46,092 nucleotides of DNA from Actinomycetota bacterium (lineage in GTDB: Bacteria; Actinomycetota; Actinomycetes; Streptosporangiales; Streptosporangiaceae), in assembly GCA_027314515.1 (NCBI GenBank), contig DAHVAR010000226.1, positions 1 to 46,092 of the forward strand, read 5' to 3'. The notes beneath the pieces were generated by a model. That model had not been told where the DNA came from, searched no databases, and saw nothing but the letters and a program-made list of their open reading frames with translations. Position numbers and translations under genes: made by a program. This document shows positions 8,978-17,495 of the stretch, in pieces. The number at the start of each line of letters is the position of its first letter. The first letter of the stretch is position 1.

Positions 8978-9169
8978 GGAAAGCCAGCCAAAAGCCCTTA
9001 GGGTCTGGACAGTTTGCCGTGGCGCGCCCTACGCTCCTGCCACTGAGTTACGTAGGTCACAATGTCCGCCCCCGCATCGTTTCCCGGCAAGGTTCAGCCC
9101 GCCGGCAGCGGTCGCCCGCAGCAGCGGTCCGGCCCGCCCGGCCAGTAAGCCAGACGAACAGGAGCCTTC

Positions 9170-10714
9170 GTGAGCGCAACCGGAGAGGTCACCAGCGATC
9201 ATGACCGCGATGCTGCTGACCTGGCGAGGTTTGGCTATCGCCAGGAACTGAAGCGCTCGCTCGGCACGTTCAGCTCGTTTGCGGTGGCCTTCAGCTACAT
9301 CTCGCCGTCGACGGGCATCTTCACGCTGTTCGCGCTCGGGCTGACCACGATCGGCGGCGTGTTCATCTGGACCTGGCCGGTTGTCGCGCTCGGCCAGTTC
9401 ATCATCGCGCTGAACTTCGCGGAGGTGACCAGCCACTTCCCGCTCGCGGGCTCGGTGTTCCAGTGGTCGAAGTACATGGCGAACCGGGCCTACTCGTGGT
9501 TCACCGGCTGGATTTACCTGTTCGCCGGCATCCTGACCGTCACCGCCGTGGTCGCGACACTGCCGCTCGCGCTGGTCCCGGCGCTCAACGGGCTCGGCTG
9601 GCACTCGCTCAATCTGACTTTGCACACCGAGCTTGTGGTCGCGCTGATCACGCTGGTGGTGATCACCGTGCTGAACATCTACGGAGTGAAGCTGGTCGCG
9701 ATCATCAACAACACGGGCGTGCTCTTCGAGATCCTCGGCATGTTCGTGTTCGCGCTGATCCTGATCATCTTCCACGACCACCAGCACTTCCACGTGATAA
9801 CCAACAGCGGCGGGCTGCACGTGGGGGCGAACACCTTCCTGATCGCGATGTTCATGTCGCTGTTCGTGATCTACGGCTTCGACACCGCTTCGACGCTGGC
9901 AGAGGAGACCCGCGACCCGCGCCGGGCCGCGCCCAAGGCCGTGCTGTTCTCCGTGATCGGCGCGTTCATCATCGGCGGCGTGTTCCTGCTCGGCTGCCTG
10001 ATGGCGATCCCCAACATGCATCAGGCGATCACCGGGAACGCGGGCTTCGGCTGGAGCCCGGCCAACATCATCGAGGCGAACTTCTCCTCAGCCTTCGCGA
10101 CGCTCTACCTGTTCGTCGTGTCGGCGGCGATCTTCGTCTGCTGCCTGTCGATTATGGCGGCGACCATCCGGCTGACGTTCGGGATGGCGCGCGACAACCA
10201 GCTGCCGTTCTCCACCCCGCTCGCCAGGGTCTCGCCGAGCCTGCACACGCCGGTCTGGACCTGCGTCGCCGTGGCCGTTCTGGCGGCCGTCCCGTTCATC
10301 CAGTTCTCGGGCGCCGGCACCATCGCGATCGCCGCGACGGCGATGATCTACCTGAGCTACTTCCTCGGCAACCTGGCGATCCTGCGGGACCGGCTGAGGG
10401 GCTGGCCGCGCACGAGCGCACCGTTCCGCCTCGGCAGCTGGGGCCTGATCGTCAACATCATCGGGCTGCTCTACGGCGGCGCAATGCTCGTCAACTTCGC
10501 CTGGCCCAGGATCCAGAGCAACCCGACACCGACACAGAGCGGCGTGCTCAACTTCCACATCGGGTTCCTGAACGGCATCCCGATCCTGTGGACTGTGCTG
10601 ATCTTCATCCTCGTCGTGGGAGCGCTCTACTACCTGATCACCGGCCGGCGTAAGGATTTCGCGCCGGTGACGGCGCCCGCCGACGAGCCAGTGCCGGCCG
10701 GCGGGGCAGCCTAG
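9170..10714 (+). CDS. APC-family amino acid/amine permease
   Basis: A 514-aa membrane protein with about 12 hydrophobic segments. The start region (residues 20-60) has the SFSYISPSTGIF-like motif typical of the APC superfamily, and GFDTASTLAEETRDPRRAAPKAV is the consensus helix 6-7 loop. The GTG start at 9170 has AGGAG at 9160-9164. It is divergent from the kinase/flavoprotein unit and followed by the GntR regulator. It probably imports an amino acid or methylated amine used by the neighbouring catabolic enzymes; the substrate is not deducible from sequence. Confidence 0.88.
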   Translation: MSATGEVTSDHDRDAADLARFGYRQELKRSLGTFSSFAVAFSYISPSTGIFTLFALGLTTIGGVFIWTWPVVALGQFIIALNFAEVTSHFPLAGSVFQWSKYMANRAYSWFTGWIYLFAGILTVTAVVATLPLALVPALNGLGWHSLNLTLHTELVVALITLVVITVLNIYGVKLVAIINNTGVLFEILGMFVFALILIIFHDHQHFHVITNSGGLHVGANTFLIAMFMSLFVIYGFDTASTLAEETRDPRRAAPKAVLFSVIGAFIIGGVFLLGCLMAIPNMHQAITGNAGFGWSPANIIEANFSSAFATLYLFVVSAAIFVCCLSIMAATIRLTFGMARDNQLPFSTPLARVSPSLHTPVWTCVAVAVLAAVPFIQFSGAGTIAIAATAMIYLSYFLGNLAILRDRLRGWPRTSAPFRLGSWGLIVNIIGLLYGGAMLVNFAWPRIQSNPTPTQSGVLNFHIGFLNGIPILWTVLIFILVVGALYYLITGRRKDFAPVTAPADEPVPAGGAA

Positions 10715-10806
10715 CCGCCTGCCAGGAACCGGATGGCGTGCCGTAGAGCCGGGACCGGGCCGCGCAGGCCGGCTGACGGCGGGGAGGGCGGCGCGCCATC
10801 CGCCAG

Positions 10807-10848
10807 GCGGCGGACCGCAGCGGCCGGACGGCAGCTGCGGTCCGCCGC
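10807..10848. terminator. Strong hairpin between permease and GntR genes
   Basis: Perfect 14-bp inverted repeat: arm GCGGCGGACCGCAG at 10807-10820 and its complement at 10835-10848, with a 14-base loop. It lies 93 bases after the permease stop and 20 before the GntR start. A terminator for the permease transcript is likeliest; a long-arm operator or leader structure for the regulator gene is also possible. No U-tract follows. Confidence 0.55.
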
Positions 10849-10867
10849 GTAGGAGAAACTGGGGAAC

Positions 10868-11683
10868 ATGCAGGGACGGCAGCGCTCCTGGCGCGACACG
10901 ACCGTGGCCAGGATCGCCACCCTGCCCCGCAAGCCGCCGATGATCGTCAGGGAGTCGGGGCTTACCGCGCATGCCCAGATCGAGGACTGGCTCGCGGACG
11001 CGATCGCGGTCGGTCTCCTGACCCCCGGTGACCGGCTGCCGACCGAGCACGACCTGGCCGCCTGGCTCGGGGTGAGCCGGATGACACTGCGGCACGCGCT
11101 CGGTGAACTGGCTCAGCGTGGCCTGGTGACAAGGACGGTGGGGCGCGGCGGCGGCACATTCGTCGCCGAGCCCAAGCTCGAGCAGGACCTGACCACGCTG
11201 GCGGGCTTCTCCGAGCAGCTGCGCCGGCACGGCAAGGTCGCCGGAGCCAGGGTGCTGGCCGCGACCCGGATCCCGGCGAGCTCGTCTGCCGCGGCCGCAC
11301 TCAAGCTCGCCGAAGGCGATCCGGTGCATGACGTCCGGCGCATCAGGTTTGCCGACGGGCGCCCGATCGTGATCGAGCATTCGCAGTTCCCCGCCGGCCT
11401 GTTTCCCGACCTGCTGGACTGCCGGCTCGACGGCTCGCTGTACGACCTGCTGGCCGAGAACTACGGGCAGCGGCCGCACCGAGCCAGGGAGTCGCTGGAG
11501 CCGGTGATCGCCGGTGTCCGCGAAGCCGAGGCGCTCGACATCGCCGAGGGCGCACCGCTCATGCTGGTGGAACGCACCGCGTACTCGCTGGCAGGACAGC
11601 CGCTTGAGTACGCCCGCGACCTGTTCCGCGGCGACCGGACCAGGGTCGTGGTCTGGACATCCGAGCTTGGCGGCGAGCTCTAG
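10868..11683 (+). CDS. GntR-family (HutC subfamily) transcriptional regulator
   Basis: A 271-aa repressor-type protein. The winged HTH lies at about residues 33-100 (GDRLPTEHDLAAWLGVSRMT, then LRHALGELAQRGLV). It is followed by a UTRA ligand-binding domain (about 110-260) with SSAAAALKLAEGDPVHDVRR and ending RDLFRGDRTRVVVW. UTRA marks the HutC subfamily. The ATG at 10868 is used; a shorter start at 10940 is possible. A matching HutC-type operator occurs 1.9 kb upstream between the kinase and permease genes, so it probably regulates those divergent units in response to a small-molecule effector. Confidence 0.9.
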   Translation: MQGRQRSWRDTTVARIATLPRKPPMIVRESGLTAHAQIEDWLADAIAVGLLTPGDRLPTEHDLAAWLGVSRMTLRHALGELAQRGLVTRTVGRGGGTFVAEPKLEQDLTTLAGFSEQLRRHGKVAGARVLAATRIPASSSAAAALKLAEGDPVHDVRRIRFADGRPIVIEHSQFPAGLFPDLLDCRLDGSLYDLLAENYGQRPHRARESLEPVIAGVREAEALDIAEGAPLMLVERTAYSLAGQPLEYARDLFRGDRTRVVVWTSELGGEL

Positions 11684-11760
11684 CAGGTCACGAACGCGGC
11701 CGGTGACGTCGGCGCGCAGGCTGGTGACAGGATGTCCGCGGGGCTGTAGCGTCCGGGGAC

Positions 11761-12069
11761 ATGACAGTCAAACTCGTAGTCCTGTACACGCAGCCAGACG
11801 ACCCAGCCGCTTTCGATGAGCACTACCTCGCAGTGCACATGCCGCTCGCCATGAAAATCCCTGGCCTGCAGCGCGCCGAGACCGGGAAGGTGGCTGCCGT
11901 GCTCGATGGCGGCGAGCAGACCTACTACCGGGTTGCCGAGCTTTACTTCGCCGACCAGGCGAGCATGGAGGCCGCGTTCGGATCAGCCGAGGGCGCAGCG
12001 ACGGCGCAGGACTATGCGCAGATCGCGCCGCCCGGCTCGCGGATGCTCGTCGAAGTACTCGACGACTGA
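11761..12069 (+). CDS. EthD-family protein
   Basis: A 102-aa dimeric alpha-beta-barrel (ferredoxin-like fold) protein. VVLYTQPDDPAAFDEHYLAVH is the EthD signature, followed by IPGLQRAETGKV and a C-terminal half with FADQASMEAAFGSAEG. EthD proteins accompany ether or aromatic degradation genes, and many have no assigned reaction. It is 77 bases downstream of GntR on the same strand and only 3 bases from the convergent glucosidase gene. The function here is unknown; the family assignment is firm. Confidence 0.88.
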   Translation: MTVKLVVLYTQPDDPAAFDEHYLAVHMPLAMKIPGLQRAETGKVAAVLDGGEQTYYRVAELYFADQASMEAAFGSAEGAATAQDYAQIAPPGSRMLVEVLDD

Positions 12070-12072
12070 GGC

Positions 12073-14211
12073 TCAGCCCGACCCGGCCGGCCGCGCGGCG
12101 GGAATCACCTCGAAGCTGATCGGCTCGAGCCCGGTGATCTCCCACCGCCCTTCGCCGATTGCCACGCTGAGCCTTGACTTGCCGACCCGTACCCCGCTGA
12201 CCCGCAGCGGCAGATACCGGTCAGGGATCTCCGGAGCGCACCAGAGTTGCCCGCCGCCGACGTCCGGGGCGAGCCGAAGCAGGCTGTGCAGCAGCAGCAG
12301 CGGCGCCCCGGCCGCCCAGGCCTGCGGCGAGCACGAGGTCGGGTAGGGCACCGGGCTGGCGAACTCGTCCCGGCTGAAGCCGCAGAACAACTCGGGCAGC
12401 CGGTAGCCGAACGCCGCCGACGCGTCGATGATCGCGCTGGTAACCCGCTGCGCGTGCTCGACGTAGCCGTAGCGCATCAGGCCGGCCGCGCAGATGGCGT
12501 TGTCGTGCGGCCAGACTGAGCCGTTGTGATAGCTCATCGGGTTGTACGACCCCATCGAGCTGGCCAGCGTCCGGATGCCCCAGCCGCTGAACATCTCGGC
12601 GGACATCAGCTGCCTGGCAACCGACGACGCCTTCTCCTTGTCGGCGATGCCGGTCCACAGGCAATGGCCGATGTTCGAGGTGAGCGAGTCGATAGGCCGC
12701 TTGGCCGCATCCAGCCCGAGCGCGTACCAGCCATGGTCGGGCAGCCAGAACCGGTCGTTGAAGGCCCGCTTCAGCTGCTTGGCCTTCTTGCGCCAGGCGA
12801 CCGCGCCGCTCTCGTCGCCGGCCCGCCTGGCGAGCTGCGCCCTGGCCCGGTAGGCCGCGTAGACGTAAGCCTGTACCTCGGCCAGCGCGATTGGCGCCTC
12901 GGCGATCGTCCCGTCGGCGAAGCTGATCGCGTCGAAGGAGTCCTTCCAGCCCTGGTTGACCAGCCCGTGGCCGGTCTTGCGGCAGTACTCGACGAAGCCG
13001 TCGCCGTCGGCGTCGCCGCACTGCTGGATCCAGTCGAGTGCGCGGTCGGCATGCGGCAGCAGGCTGGCAATCGCGTTGTCCTTGCCGCCCCACCGCTGCA
13101 GCTCACCGAGCAGCATGACGAACAGCGGCGTCGCGTCGGCGCTGCCGAAGTAGGCGCTGCGGCCGCCGAGCGCGAACGACGCGGCCGGGCCGAAACGCAC
13201 CTCGTGCAGTATCTTGCCCGGCTCCTCCTCGGACGCGGCATCGAACTCCTTCCCCTGCCATGCGGCCAGGGTGCGGAGGGTGCCGAGCGCGAGTCCGGGA
13301 TCCCAGGGCAGCAGCATCCACGCGGTCAGCATCGAGTCGCGGCCGAACAAGGCCATGAACCAGGGCGCTCCCGCGGCCACTACCGGCCAGCGCGGGTGGT
13401 CGGGGTCGAAGATGCGCAGCGCGCCGAGGTCCTCGACGCTGCGGCCGAGCACCTCGGACAGGTTCCGGTCCGGAGTGCGGACCTGCGGGCCACGCTGGCG
13501 CCACTTACGGAGCCGCTTGGCCGGGAGGGTGCGGTCGACCGCCTGGCCGCGCGGATGGCGCAGCTTCATCGCCACGCCATCGTCGACCGGCACGACCTCG
13601 ATGCTGACGGTCAGCTCGGAGTGCCCGGACACCGACAGCCGCCAGGCCAGGCCGCCGTCATCGGTCACCGACGGGTTCTGATCGCCGGTAATCCTCAGCT
13701 CCTGCCGGCGCTCCCGCCGGCCGCTGGTGATGACGAGCCCGGCATCCTCCATCGCCGTGCTCGCCACCGCGCGGGGCTTCGCCCGGCCCTTGACCTCGAA
13801 CAGATCCGCAAAGTCGGCTTCCGCGACGAGCGTCAGCCGGAAGCGCTTGGCCTTGCCCGAGGTGTTGCGCAGCGTGATGTCCTCGCGCATGCCATCACCG
13901 ACGTAGCGCCGCCGGATCACCAGCAGCGTGCTGTCCGCGATGCCGCCGCGCGGCGGCATCCGGCCGAGGAACGACGCGGCGTAGGGCTCGGCATGCTGGA
14001 CCGACAGCGGCTGGGGCTCGATCCCGTCGACCGTCAGTTCCCAGCGCGAGAGCATCCGGGTGTCCCGCACGAACAGGCCCTGCGAGCGATCCGGCAGGAT
14101 GTCGCCGCCCGGTTCGCTGATGCAGAAGGTGGAGCCCTCGATCAAGGTCACCGGACTGCACGCGGCACCCTGGCCCGGCGGCAAGTCGCCGGACGACCAC
14201 GGCTCGGTCAC
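12073..14211 (-). CDS. Glycogen-debranching-type enzyme (amylo-alpha-1,6-glucosidase family)
   Basis: About 712 aa from the GTG at 14211. The frame is open to a GTG at 14319, but those extra residues are Arg/Pro-rich and not family-like. The N-terminal GDE_N_bis beta-sandwich begins LIEGSTFCISEPGGDILPDR, near residue 20 to about 230. A GH15-like (alpha/alpha)6 barrel follows, with APWFMALFGRDSMLTAWML, GWKDSFDAI, YHNGSVWPHDNA and SCSPQAWAAGAP. These proteins hydrolyse alpha-glucosidic linkages in glycogen-like or storage glucans. The gene is downstream of a GT4 glycosyltransferase on the same strand, a pairing that suggests alpha-glucan or trehalose turnover. Confidence 0.88.
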   Translation of the reverse strand: MTEPWSSGDLPPGQGAACSPVTLIEGSTFCISEPGGDILPDRSQGLFVRDTRMLSRWELTVDGIEPQPLSVQHAEPYAASFLGRMPPRGGIADSTLLVIRRRYVGDGMREDITLRNTSGKAKRFRLTLVAEADFADLFEVKGRAKPRAVASTAMEDAGLVITSGRRERRQELRITGDQNPSVTDDGGLAWRLSVSGHSELTVSIEVVPVDDGVAMKLRHPRGQAVDRTLPAKRLRKWRQRGPQVRTPDRNLSEVLGRSVEDLGALRIFDPDHPRWPVVAAGAPWFMALFGRDSMLTAWMLLPWDPGLALGTLRTLAAWQGKEFDAASEEEPGKILHEVRFGPAASFALGGRSAYFGSADATPLFVMLLGELQRWGGKDNAIASLLPHADRALDWIQQCGDADGDGFVEYCRKTGHGLVNQGWKDSFDAISFADGTIAEAPIALAEVQAYVYAAYRARAQLARRAGDESGAVAWRKKAKQLKRAFNDRFWLPDHGWYALGLDAAKRPIDSLTSNIGHCLWTGIADKEKASSVARQLMSAEMFSGWGIRTLASSMGSYNPMSYHNGSVWPHDNAICAAGLMRYGYVEHAQRVTSAIIDASAAFGYRLPELFCGFSRDEFASPVPYPTSCSPQAWAAGAPLLLLHSLLRLAPDVGGGQLWCAPEIPDRYLPLRVSGVRVGKSRLSVAIGEGRWEITGLEPISFEVIPAARPAGSG

Positions 14212-14364
14212 CTTGGCGTCGTCCCGACCGTGGTCCAGGTCCGCAACCCGCCCCTGCCCCCGGCCGGTGACGCGGCCGGCTGGCCGGAGCGGCAGGGCGG
14301 GAACGCGGCCCGGCCGCACGCGGTCTGCTGACCGCGCGCAGCCGGGCGAGTCGCGCCGGGCGGT

Positions 14365-15447
14365 TCAGGCGCTGATGAGACGGCGGCTGGCGGCCGGGAT
14401 TTGGCCCACGAGGCCGGACTCCCGCTCCAGCACCCGGCGGTACAGGCGCTCGTGGTCGCGCGCCATCCGGTGCAGCGAGAACCGCTGCTCGGCCGCGCCG
14501 CGGCACAGGTTACGGTCGATCTCGGCCACCCGGTCAACTGCGCTGATCATCTCCCCCTCGTCGCGGCAGAGATACCCGGTCCTGCCCGGATCAATGATCT
14601 CCGGCGCCGCCCCGTTCCGGAAGGCAAGCACCGGGGTGGCGCACGCGAGCGCCTCGGCCATGACCAGGCCGAATGGCTCACGCCAGGTAATCGGGTTGAG
14701 CAGCGCGTCGGCATGGCGGAGCAGGTCGATCCGGCGATCGAGCGGCATCTCCGACGGCACTTCGTCGTCCGGGTCGAGCAGCGGCTTGACCTCCGACTCG
14801 AAGTAGCTGATCTCGTTGTCCTCGCGCATCTTGACCGACAGGTAAAGGCGCTTGCCGGCCTTCTTGGCGATCCGGACGGCATGGTGCACGCCCTTGTCCG
14901 GGGACATCCGGCCGACGAACATCAGGTAACCCCCGCCGCCGGGGCCGGTGGCGTAGACGTCCAGGTCGATGCCGTGATGGATGACGCCGGTGATCGGGAC
15001 GCCGCCGTAGGCCTGGGCCTGGCGCGCCTGCGAGTGCGAGATGGCTACCAGCGACGAGTATTTGGCGATCTGCGCCAGTATCGGATGCGTCTCGCCGTTG
15101 AACGGGCCGTGATTGGTGTGCACCACGGGTGGCCGGCGCATGCCGCGCAGGCCGGCGATGAGCGGGCCGAGGAAGGTGTGGTCGTGGATGACGTCCATGT
15201 CCGCCAGCGACTCGTAGGCGGCTAGCACGTGCGCGGTTTCCGGGACGGTAACGCCGATTGGCGCGATCGCCTTGGGGTACAGGAAGTCGGTTGGCACTGG
15301 GCACTCCGATTCGCCCACCGTGAAGAGCCGGACCTCGTGACCGAGATCTTGCAGTCCCCTGGCGAGGTTGCCGATGACGACCTCGGTTCCGCCGTAGGCG
15401 GGCGGCGGTACTGGGACCCAGGGCGGGGCAATCAGGCCGATCCGCAT
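14365..15447 (-). CDS. Family 4 glycosyltransferase
   Basis: A 360-aa GT-B enzyme. The N-terminal Rossmann half begins MRIGLIAPPWVPVPPPAYGG, with the glycine-rich GGTE acceptor loop, and the middle has VVHTNHGPFNGE. The C-terminal half has FVGRMSPDKGVHHAVRIAKK and the donor-binding EALACATPVLAFRNGAAPEI (E-x7-E type). The ATG at 15447 is preferred to the GTG at 15453 because GAGGAGG lies 8 bases upstream. It precedes the debranching-type enzyme by about 150 bases, so the two probably form one unit in alpha-glucan or exopolysaccharide metabolism. Donor and acceptor are unknown. Confidence 0.87.
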   Translation of the reverse strand: MRIGLIAPPWVPVPPPAYGGTEVVIGNLARGLQDLGHEVRLFTVGESECPVPTDFLYPKAIAPIGVTVPETAHVLAAYESLADMDVIHDHTFLGPLIAGLRGMRRPPVVHTNHGPFNGETHPILAQIAKYSSLVAISHSQARQAQAYGGVPITGVIHHGIDLDVYATGPGGGGYLMFVGRMSPDKGVHHAVRIAKKAGKRLYLSVKMREDNEISYFESEVKPLLDPDDEVPSEMPLDRRIDLLRHADALLNPITWREPFGLVMAEALACATPVLAFRNGAAPEIIDPGRTGYLCRDEGEMISAVDRVAEIDRNLCRGAAEQRFSLHRMARDHERLYRRVLERESGLVGQIPAASRRLISA

Positions 15448-15964
15448 CTGCACTGCCTCCTCGTGTCAAACCGCGTGACCATCACGCTCCGCCAGGCCAG
15501 GCAGCAGGCGCCCGGCCTGACGTGGGTGGACGCGCAGCCGGCACTCGCGCCGTGTGGACGGGAACGCCCGGTTGGCGGTCCGCGGCGTGGCGCGGGCACA
15601 CGGCGGCACGGGGAGTTAGTCCGGTTGTGCCGGTCATGTGACCAGTTCCGGCTCCCTTTACCTTGCGCGCCCGCGGGGAGGCGCCATGGTTATAGGCAAG
15701 GTCCAATTACCTTGCGTATGGAGCCGATAACCGAATGCAATCTTCCCTCGGGAAAGGCACGGCAAACGTTACGCAGACCTCGACGATGATCACCCCGATG
15801 CGCCGGGCGTCGCGCCCCGCCGCCCGGAAACCGGGCCGGACCTGACCGGCGACCCGCCCCTGACCGGCAACCCGCGCACAGTGGCAGGTCAGCCGGCCTG
15901 ATCATGTCAACGACCGGCAAACTGCCTGCAGGTAAAGCTGCCCGGCGGGGGTAGGTTTGCCGTT
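15448..15964. other. Intergenic region with repeated operator-like motif
   Basis: About 520 bases with no supported gene. It holds divergent promoters for the GT4 unit (minus) and the small membrane-protein pair (plus). TTACCTTGCG occurs twice in direct orientation (15658-15667 and 15707-15716), and the second copy forms an inverted repeat with GCAAGGT. An 18-bp tandem duplication, CCTGACCGGC(G/A)ACCCGC-, lies at 15841-15876. Confidence 0.5.
15696..15715. promoter_or_regulatory. Operator-like inverted repeat GCAAGGT-N6-ACCTTGC
   Basis: Perfect 7-bp arms, GCAAGGT at 15696-15702 and ACCTTGC at 15709-15715, separated by CCAATT. A third half-site, ACCTTGC, is at 15660-15666. A 20-bp dyad with an extra half-site 49 bases away looks like a binding site for a dimeric repressor controlling one or both divergent genes. 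The regulator is not identified. Confidence 0.45.
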
Positions 15965-16696
15965 GTGACCGATGCTGCCGGGCAAGCGGAGAACCCGCCT
16001 GTCGCGCAGGCCAGCACCAACGCACTGTCGCCCGGCCGGGCGGCGGTGGCCGGGCTGCGCCGGCCGATCGTGGCCATTCTGCTGCTGATGGCCCTCTTTA
16101 CCGCAATAAGCGGCAAGCCGCTCGATGGATTCCTCATGCTCGCGGTGGCCACCCTGCTGATCTTCGACGCGGCCAGGGCCCGGCGCCAGGGCACGGCTGA
16201 GGGTGGCGGCGGCGGCGCCGGCCAGGCCGACAGCGCCGCTGCGATAGCGTCGCCGGCCGCTGCGATAGCGTCGCCGGCCGCTCCGGCCAGCCGCCCGGCT
16301 CGGCAGCGCAGGCTGCTGGCTCGCGCTGGATGGCTTGCCGCGGGCGCGCTGTACTGCGGCGTGGTCGGATCGTTCCGCCGCTACTCCTGGCCGGCCACAG
16401 CGGCGGTGGTCGCGCTCGGCTGCCTGATGATCGCCGTCGGCTGGCAGGGTCCGCTCCGGCACCGGCCCGCACTGGCCGGCGCGGCGCTGCGCCGAGCCTG
16501 GCTGTGGGCCGTCGTGCTGGTGAGCGGCGGCCTGCTGGAACTCAGCTCACTGCTCCAGCAACCGCACCTCACCACGGACTCCTACGCGCATCCGACCATC
16601 AGCGCGCTTACCGACCCGGTGCTGGCTAGCTCCCCCGGCAGGTCCATCCTCCTCGGTGGATGGCTGCTCATCGGCTGGTTGCTGGTCGGCCGATGA
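15965..16696 (+). CDS. Hypothetical multi-pass membrane protein
   Basis: A 243-aa product with a GTG start. Six hydrophobic segments are visible, near residues 34-50, 53-70, 117-137, 141-160, 178-197 and 226-242. A charged, Ala-rich cytoplasmic-type linker (about 72-115) contains a perfect 21-bp tandem duplication encoding AAAIASP twice. The stop overlaps the start of the next small gene (ATGA), so the two are coupled. I do not recognise the family. The pairing with a DUF6186-like protein suggests a small conserved actinobacterial membrane unit of unknown role. Confidence 0.7.
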   Translation: MTDAAGQAENPPVAQASTNALSPGRAAVAGLRRPIVAILLLMALFTAISGKPLDGFLMLAVATLLIFDAARARRQGTAEGGGGGAGQADSAAAIASPAAAIASPAAPASRPARQRRLLARAGWLAAGALYCGVVGSFRRYSWPATAAVVALGCLMIAVGWQGPLRHRPALAGAALRRAWLWAVVLVSGGLLELSSLLQQPHLTTDSYAHPTISALTDPVLASSPGRSILLGGWLLIGWLLVGR

Positions 16697-16893
16697 ACAG
16701 CCACGACGCCACGATCATCGGCTACCTGACAGTGCTGGCAGCCGGGATCACGCTGCAGGTGGCGGCGGCCCTTCGGCCCGATCGGCTGCCGTCGCTCGGC
16801 GGGGTCCTGACGCACGTGATGCGGACCAGAACGGGCCGGGTCGGCGTCTTCGTCGCCTGGTCGTGGATCGGCTTGCATTTCTTCGCCCGCTAA
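16693..16893 (+). CDS. DUF6186-like small membrane protein
   Basis: A 66-aa protein from the ATG at 16693, which overlaps the preceding stop by 4 bp. An N-terminal hydrophobic helix (TIIGYLTVLAAGITLQVAAA) is followed by LPSLGGVLTHVMRTRTGRVG and a C-terminal VAWSWIGLHFFAR. The conserved MRTR-GR and W-HFFAR pattern matches, from memory, the actinobacterial DUF6186 family. Function unknown. A hairpin follows the stop immediately. Confidence 0.75.
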   Translation: MNSHDATIIGYLTVLAAGITLQVAAALRPDRLPSLGGVLTHVMRTRTGRVGVFVAWSWIGLHFFAR

Positions 16894-16915
16894 CCGCCCG
16901 CCATTCACCGGGCGG
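16894..16915 (+). terminator. Hairpin after the small membrane-protein pair
   Basis: CCGCCCG at 16894-16900 and CGGGCGG at 16909-16915 with an 8-base loop, starting on the base after the TAA stop. Short but perfect and GC-rich, with no U-tract. It probably ends the two-gene transcript. Confidence 0.4.
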
Positions 16916-17495
16916 GGGCCGACATTTCTGGCGTGCGCTTACCGGAATTCCGCTATTGGCAGCCGGCCGCTGGCGGCCGCTGACCTTCGCGCTGCCCTGA
17001 CGGCGCCGGGCCAGCACAACGCCAACCTAGGCTGCCGGGCCCTCCCCTGTCGGGTCCGGCAGCCCGGTCAGTGACGGAACCATCCGTCGGCCTCCCTTTG
17101 CGGACCGGCAGCATCCACGCTGCTGATCTGCGGATGTGCTACGGACTGCACTGATACATGCGATTGCGCACTTTCCGTTTCCGCCAGCCAGCGGCGTATC
17201 AGCGGCCGGGGTACTGCATCCGGCTTGGGAAGGAGCCGACCGCCTGCCGCTGTTACGGCCAGCCGATCCCGGAAGGGGACACATGAACCCGACACACGGG
17301 GATGTCCGGGTCAGACGTCGCTGCGGGGAACTGAGCGCTCCGGCAGGCGGTCGGCGCCGCCGTGCGGGCCATCAGCAGCCGGGCGGTCGCTGCCTGGATC
17401 CGCAATCGGGTCAGTTCGTGCCAGGACTCCGCAAGGTCCGTGCGCCGTGCCGATTACCATTCAGGTGGGTCCGCCGGCCTCGGAAAGGACGCACC
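16916..17495. other. Intergenic region upstream of the ECF sigma gene
   Basis: About 580 bases before the sigma factor. The sigma frame is open far upstream (to 17136), but that part is Arg/Pro/Cys-rich and unlike any sigma family. A perfect 9-bp inverted repeat, GGCTGCCGG (17030-17038) and CCGGCAGCC (17056-17064), could be a terminator or operator. GGAAC occurs at 17327-17331, but no CGTC -10 lies at proper spacing. The sigma promoter is not resolved. Confidence 0.4.

Noticed and set aside
12526-14331. 600-codon plus-strand frame opposite the debranching-type enzyme
   Set aside because: Shadow of a well-conserved glycoside hydrolase on the other strand; no recognisable motif.
17327-17352. 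GGAAC upstream of the sigma gene as an autoregulatory ECF promoter
   Set aside because: No CGTC or GTT element lies at 15-17 bases; the match is chance-level in GC-rich DNA.
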